From NCBI GenBank assembly GCA_032158125.1, contig JASKOT010000008.1, positions 124,001-188,000 on the forward strand: a stretch of DNA of 64,000 nt. Reading direction: 5' to 3'. The notes under the pieces are model-generated. The model did no database searches. It was not told the origin of the DNA and saw only the letters and a list, made by a program, of their open reading frames with translations. Both the position numbers and the translations under genes were made by a program. The DNA is from Papiliotrema nemorosa (Eukaryota; Basidiomycota; Tremellomycetes; Tremellales; Rhynchogastremaceae). Positions 59,498 to 64,000 of this stretch are shown in pieces. Each line of letters starts with the position of its first letter. Within the stretch, counting starts at the first letter, position 1.

Positions 59498-61598
59498 ATG
59501 GGCGCTACTAAACGTATCTTGAAGAAGCTCGAGACGAACCACCCACCAGGTTTGACGGGCACCGAGTTGTACCTCGCCTCTGAGGATCTTCTTCCAGTCA
59601 GTGAAGAGAAGAAGACATGGGACCATTGGAGTTTCGTGAGTCCTACCAGAGCTGAACCTTTCTCCCTCTGATGGCAGGTCTCGTTCTGGATCGCCGACAG
59701 TTTTAACCTCAACACTTTCACCATTGCATCGTCTATGATCACGGCAGGACTATCATGGTGGCAGGTGAGTTACCGCAAGCTGACGGCCTGTCGCCGAGAC
59801 TGATCTTAGGCCTTCCTCTGTGTCATCATCGGTTACTCGCTCGTTGGACCTATTTTGGCACTCAACGCTCGACCGGGTGCCGTGTTTGGTCTGGTCTTCC
59901 CTGCAGTCAACAGAACCACCTTTGGTGTCTTTGGATCTCTCTGGCCAGTCTTCAACCGTGAGTCCCCGTACCGCTCACGCGTATGACTTGCTGAGATCAG
60001 GTGCCGGTATGGCCTGTATTTGGTGGGGTGTCCAATCGTGGCTCGGAGGTCAATGCGTCTACGTCTTCCTTCGATGCCTCTTCCCATCCATCGCCAGGAT
60101 GAAGAACACAATGAGCCCTTCGACTGAAACTACTTCCGCCTATGTGCTGTGCTTTGTCATCTACTGGCTCATCTCCCTCCCAACCATCTGGGTTCCCATC
60201 CACAAGTTGAGATGGTTCTTCACCGCCAAGGCGGTCATTGGTCCCATTGTCGGATTCACCCTTTTCGGATGGTTCATCTCTCGAGCAGGAGGTGTCGGTC
60301 CGGTCTTTGCTCAACCAGGAGAATTGTCAGGTAGCAAGCTCGGATGGCAAATGATCATTTCAATCTCGTCCTGCTTCAACAACATGTTCACTTTGATCAC
60401 CAACGCGCCCGACTTTGCCTCTCGAGCGAAAAGACCCAGTGCCGCTATCTGGCCTCAAGTGATTGCCCTGCCCATGGGATTCATCATCACCTCTTTCCTC
60501 GGTACGCTTCGTCGACTCTCATGAAGGGCTCGCACTGACATTCAGGAATTGGTATCGCTTCAGCTTCGCAACCTATCTTTGGCAAGCAAATCTGGGACAT
60601 TGTGCAGAACATGGATGCCCTGCTCGAGATGGATGGCTCCGCCAAGACAAGGGCTGGTATCGCTTTCATCTCTCTCGGTTTCGTCTGGGTTCAGCTCTTC
60701 CTCAATGTCGCCGCCAACTCGATCTCTGCTGGTTGTGACTTGACTGCACTGTTCCCTCGTGAGTTTGGCAAAGTTTACCCATGCCGGGTACTAAGTATAG
60801 GCTACATCAACATTCGACGAGGTGGATACATTGCTGCCCTCGTTGGTATCTGCATGAACCCATGGCTGCTCTTCAAGTCTTCCGCGACTTTCGGCAACTA
60901 CCTCGGCGCTTACGGTGTCCTTTTGTCTTGTATCGCTGGACCCATGATCACCGACTACTACTTTGTTCGCCGAGGTCACTACAGGGTCAACGACCTGTAC
61001 ACCACCGATCGATCTGGATGGTACTGGTACACCGCTGGTGTCAACTGGCGAGCCTACGCTGGTTACCTCGCGTAAGCTCCGACTCCTCCAACCCGCGGGA
61101 TAATCAATTGACGTGCAGTGGATTTGCGGTGAACGCACCTGGATTCGTCGCATCCTTGTCCACCAGCATCACGGTGCCAGATGGAGCTTTGCGAATCTAC
61201 TACCTGGTTAGTCTACTCTTCATACTACCTTGTGTGCCATGCGCCACTCTTGAGCTAGTGCATGACCGCATGACTGTTCCTATCCTTAAGTACACAGCGC
61301 TGACTATCAGTCTTGGATCACCGGAACCGGTATTTCCGGACTTGTCTACTACCTTTGCTGTCGTCTCTCTCCTCCTCCTGGAATGAACAAGCACTTCCTC
61401 GAGATCGACGAAAGTGCCGACGAGCTGGCGCCAGGTGTTGGCGGCACCAGCATGAGCTATGGAACGAACGAGCTCGGAGCAACTATGTCAGACACCCCCA
61501 GTGAAGAGGGTAACACTTCTGAGGACAAGGACGTGTACACACCGGCCAAAGTGGACAAGTACAGGCTGAGTGAGAAGGTCTCGGTGGCTCCTGCTTGA
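59498..61598 (+). CDS. NCS1 family nucleobase/allantoin/hydantoin permease
   Basis: Polytopic plasma-membrane proton or sodium symporter of the nucleobase-cation-symport-1 family; fungal Fur-type members carry allantoin, uracil, uridine or related compounds. The start MGATKRILKKLETNHPPGL is cytosolic. The first helix region has the conserved WDHWSFVSFWIADSFNLNTF, TIASSMITAGLSWWQAF, then NARPGAVFGLVFPAVNRTTF, GVFGSLWPVFNRAGMACIWW, GVQSWLGGQCVYVFL. Later come CFNNMFTLITNAPDFASRAK, NVAANSISAGCDLTALFPRY, INIRRGGYIAALVGICMNPW, AGPMITDYYFVRRGHYRV. About 12 helices and roughly 580 residues over about seven introns. The hydrophilic C-terminus (ADELAPGVGGTSMSYGTNEL) is acidic with lysines, as in regulated permeases. 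Exact substrate unknown. Confidence 0.92.
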
Positions 61599-62103
61599 TG
61601 TGGGGATACGCCGCGCACATGAGCGTGACCTGGGGAGATGGCAAGACGGAACTTGCTACTGACACGATAGTATATAATCTCCGATCGGTTAGACTCTTTT
61701 TGATTGTTTGTAGTACAGTCCTTTAATCATGCATTCGCTTCAGACAACATCTGGTGGCGCGAGGAAGCAGCAGTTGAGGCAAGAGTAGCTAAATCCCACC
61801 ACGTCAACGTCTCGTCGGTCAGTCATGGGTGCACTCCCGGTAACAGCGGGGGAAAAGGATCGTCAGCGGGGGTTTACTTTTGAATGGGTCCTGGTGGAGC
61901 TGGACAATACGGTGCTCACACTGCACATGGTAGGGGATGGCACTGCACCCGGGTGCACCCTAGTGTCGGTGTTCTTCCGGCGGAAAGCTTCCATCGATAA
62001 GGGTACCGGTTGTTTATTGGAGGCCCGACATCTCCGCACTCCCTCGTCTGCATTCTTGTTCACCTGCTTTGCGTTGCAGATACCGCGAGCCCCTGCTCGC
62101 GTC
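61599..62103. other. region upstream of the Zn2Cys6 gene
   Basis: 505 bp. The frame of the next gene is open from 61825, but that part looks non-coding. I saw no exact cluster motif here. Confidence 0.4.
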
Positions 62104-64000
62104 ATGCCCTCAACTGCGCCTGTCAAACGTCTAGCTCCTAGACCTGAGAAGCCTTCAGGGTCGGGTATAGTCGTATCGCCGGTCAACCAGCCAAACACCG
62201 CGAGCGCTTCTGGCAGTTCGCCAAGAGGACAGAAGCGCGCGAGGCCCTTGTCAAGCTGCGCAAGTTGTCGTCGGTGAGTTGATGCTCGATGGAGCTTGAA
62301 TGGAGCTACAGATGCTAAGACTCCAGCTTGAAGCTGAAATGTTCTCGAGTATGGCCATGTGAGGAGTGTGAGACTGGTTCCAAATTCCAAGTCTATGCTT
62401 AACTCACTGCATCATAGGCCAACGGAGGGGAACTTCACGCTCTTGTCCAGATGGAGAAGGACAAGTTCATCATGCCGCAAAGTATGTCGGTTTCGACCCT
62501 TAAGAATATTGATCCCGCATGGACAAGGCTGAACGAGTAGATCTGTCGGTGCGAGGGAAGAAGAGGTATGCTCGGATTTCGGTCGTTTATTTATACGCAG
62601 CTGCGTCGTCGAATAGCATCGCTGGAAGCCATGCTTGCTGCGGGAACTTCGAACCACAGACAACCACCACCAGATGCTGAGCCTGAGCATCGTGACTCCA
62701 CTCGCCGTATTACACTCAATCATGCTGCGAACGTCAAGTCCACCCGAATACCTGGGACCGAAGAGACGGACACCGACTCGGTGAGGAGTTCGAGCTCGGA
62801 TGATGAGCAAGCTTTAGGCGAAACATACGGTACATTGGCCATCGATACGAACGGCAATGCCAAGTTTGTGGGTAGTCTCGCTGGTAGTGCATATCTCCAA
62901 GATTATCACGGCGACGAAGAACAAACTTCCAGGCAGCCGTCGGCATCGCCTATCCCACAGACCTCTCCAAACACAGCTCAACGTCCAGAATGTAGGCAAT
63001 CGAGCCCCCGTAACGAACCCTGCTAATGGAAGACTCGTTCAGAGCACAATTACCCGACTGGAAAACGGAAGGTCGCGCAATGGCAGCATCTTATTGGTCA
63101 AACGTCAACTGGATGTAGGTCCAATAGCTGGACACATTGCTGATCCTATCAAGACATCAAGTCATACCCCGCCCGACGTTTGACAATGACTACCTTCTAG
63201 TCGCGTACGACCCCGAAGCACCGCTACACCCACACAAAGTCGCATGTGTCTTCTTCGTCCTGGCCCTAGGCGTCCTCATGGATGTAGATCGCCCAGATGG
63301 TAAGTCAATCAGACACTTGGCTTGGACTGAAAGTTCATTAGATCGTGAGCGTAGTGATGCCCTTTACTCGGCCGGAGTCGCATGCTTTGATCTGACCGAG
63401 CCGCACAAATGCAGCTTGCCCACTGTACAGGCGCTACATCTGAGAGGCACATATATCCTCAATAGTGACGGTGCGTGTTGGTTGTGTGAGTCCTGCTTAC
63501 GGCAGGCCATCATGGCGCGGAGAACTTTTGGCCATTGCTAGGTCAAGCGGTCAAGATCGCTCAAAGTGTGAGCAGTCCAGCATCACGGATCGTCAGATTA
63601 CGGCACTGATATGTCTCTGTAGTTGGGGCTGCACCGCGATGCGGAGAAATTTGGCTTGATGATGTACGATGTCGAGGAGCGCCGACAGGTCTTCTGGGAG
63701 CTCGTCGTAAGCGCAGAGCTATCCGTGTGTCAAGGCTCACCAGAAGACTCACGATCGTACACAAGCTATTTGTTTTGGGAGGTATGATGCTTCTCGCGAA
63801 CCCCAAAGTCCATGCGTTGATTTTAAGACCCAGTGCTATTAGCAACAGACACACCGATACCAAATTGCCCGAGTCCGACGAACTCTTCATAGCGGACGCA
63901 GCGGGATGTGAGTCATGGCCAGAAGTGGTATGCCTACTGCAAGCTAATCTCCAGATCATCATGCGAAGGTGCGCTCGATATCCCAAGCCAGTGGACTCTG
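62104..64000 (+). CDS. Zn2Cys6 transcription factor with fungal-specific domain, 3' part beyond the window
   Basis: Nuclear regulator, probably of the adjacent cluster. The start MPSTAPVKRLAPRPEKPSGS is followed by a polar region and the binuclear zinc cluster split by two introns: LSSCASCRR, LKLKCSRVWPCEEC, QRRGTSRSCPDGEGQ, giving all six Cys. A short coiled coil follows (LRRRIASLEAMLAAG), then acidic/Ser-rich linkers and the pattern GTLAIDTNGNAKFVGSLAGS seen ahead of the middle homology domain. The domain itself includes LLVAYDPEAPLHPHKVACVF, FVLALGVLMDVDRPD, LTEPHKCSLPTVQALHLRGT and AVKIAQSLGLHRDAEKFGLM, DVEERRQVFWELVTYDRLQA, LCFGRPCALVDTYTDTKLPE. An in-frame ATG at 61825 is less likely. 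The frame runs off the right edge. Confidence 0.87.

Noticed and set aside
61825..62103. Longer N-terminus for the Zn2Cys6 factor from the ATG at 61825
   Set aside because: The added 93 residues lack the polar, disordered character seen after MPSTAPVKR and have no known likeness; the later ATG is preferred.

Overview
The window is nuclear DNA of a basidiomycete fungus, most likely a tremellomycete related to Cryptococcus. The genes are densely packed on both strands. Almost every gene is cut by many short introns (about 40-60 nt, branch point CTGAC or CTAAC close to the acceptor). The products are typical fungal housekeeping proteins. All gene models were joined by hand from exons that stay in frame across GT-AG (twice GC-AG) junctions and match a known protein family where one is recognised.

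Layout, left half: replication-fork protein TOF1 (minus, cut by the left edge), long-form tRNase Z (minus), a lipid kinase (plus), a p21-activated kinase (minus), a large Scm3-type CENP-A chaperone with three Cys clusters (minus), a DUF1746/Dsc4-like membrane protein (plus), cytosolic glutamyl-tRNA synthetase (plus), CLN3/BTN1 (minus), a GPI-anchored protein (minus), sedoheptulose bisphosphatase SHB17 (plus), a cyclopropane-synthase-like methyltransferase (minus), ATP11 (minus), tRNA adenosine deaminase TAD2 (plus), NPR3 (minus) and a small acidic protein (plus).

Layout, right half: the giant proteasome activator BLM10/PA200 (plus), an unidentified three-exon coding region and an ELMO/CED-12 protein (both minus), acyl-protein thioesterase (plus), U2 snRNP A' (minus), septin CDC3 (plus) and a thaumatin-like protein (plus). 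Then comes a catabolic-looking block: S-formylglutathione-hydrolase-like esterase (plus), Asp/Glu/hydantoin racemase (minus), 2-oxoglutarate/Fe(II) oxygenase (plus), NCS1 purine/pyrimidine/hydantoin permease (plus) and a Zn2Cys6 regulator cut by the right edge (plus).

The most interesting signal is in that last block. The 11-mer TTGGTGGAAAT occurs exactly in the shared racemase/oxygenase promoter (twice) and in the permease promoter (once). Near-matches lie in the permease and esterase promoters. The copy nearest each start codon sits about 120-145 bp upstream. This looks like a regulon of the adjacent Zn2Cys6 factor controlling uptake and breakdown of a nitrogen heterocycle. Other points of note are coding exons of 8, 16 and 24 nt, two GC-AG introns at conserved motifs, and a BLM10 proteasome-docking tail divided by its last intron.
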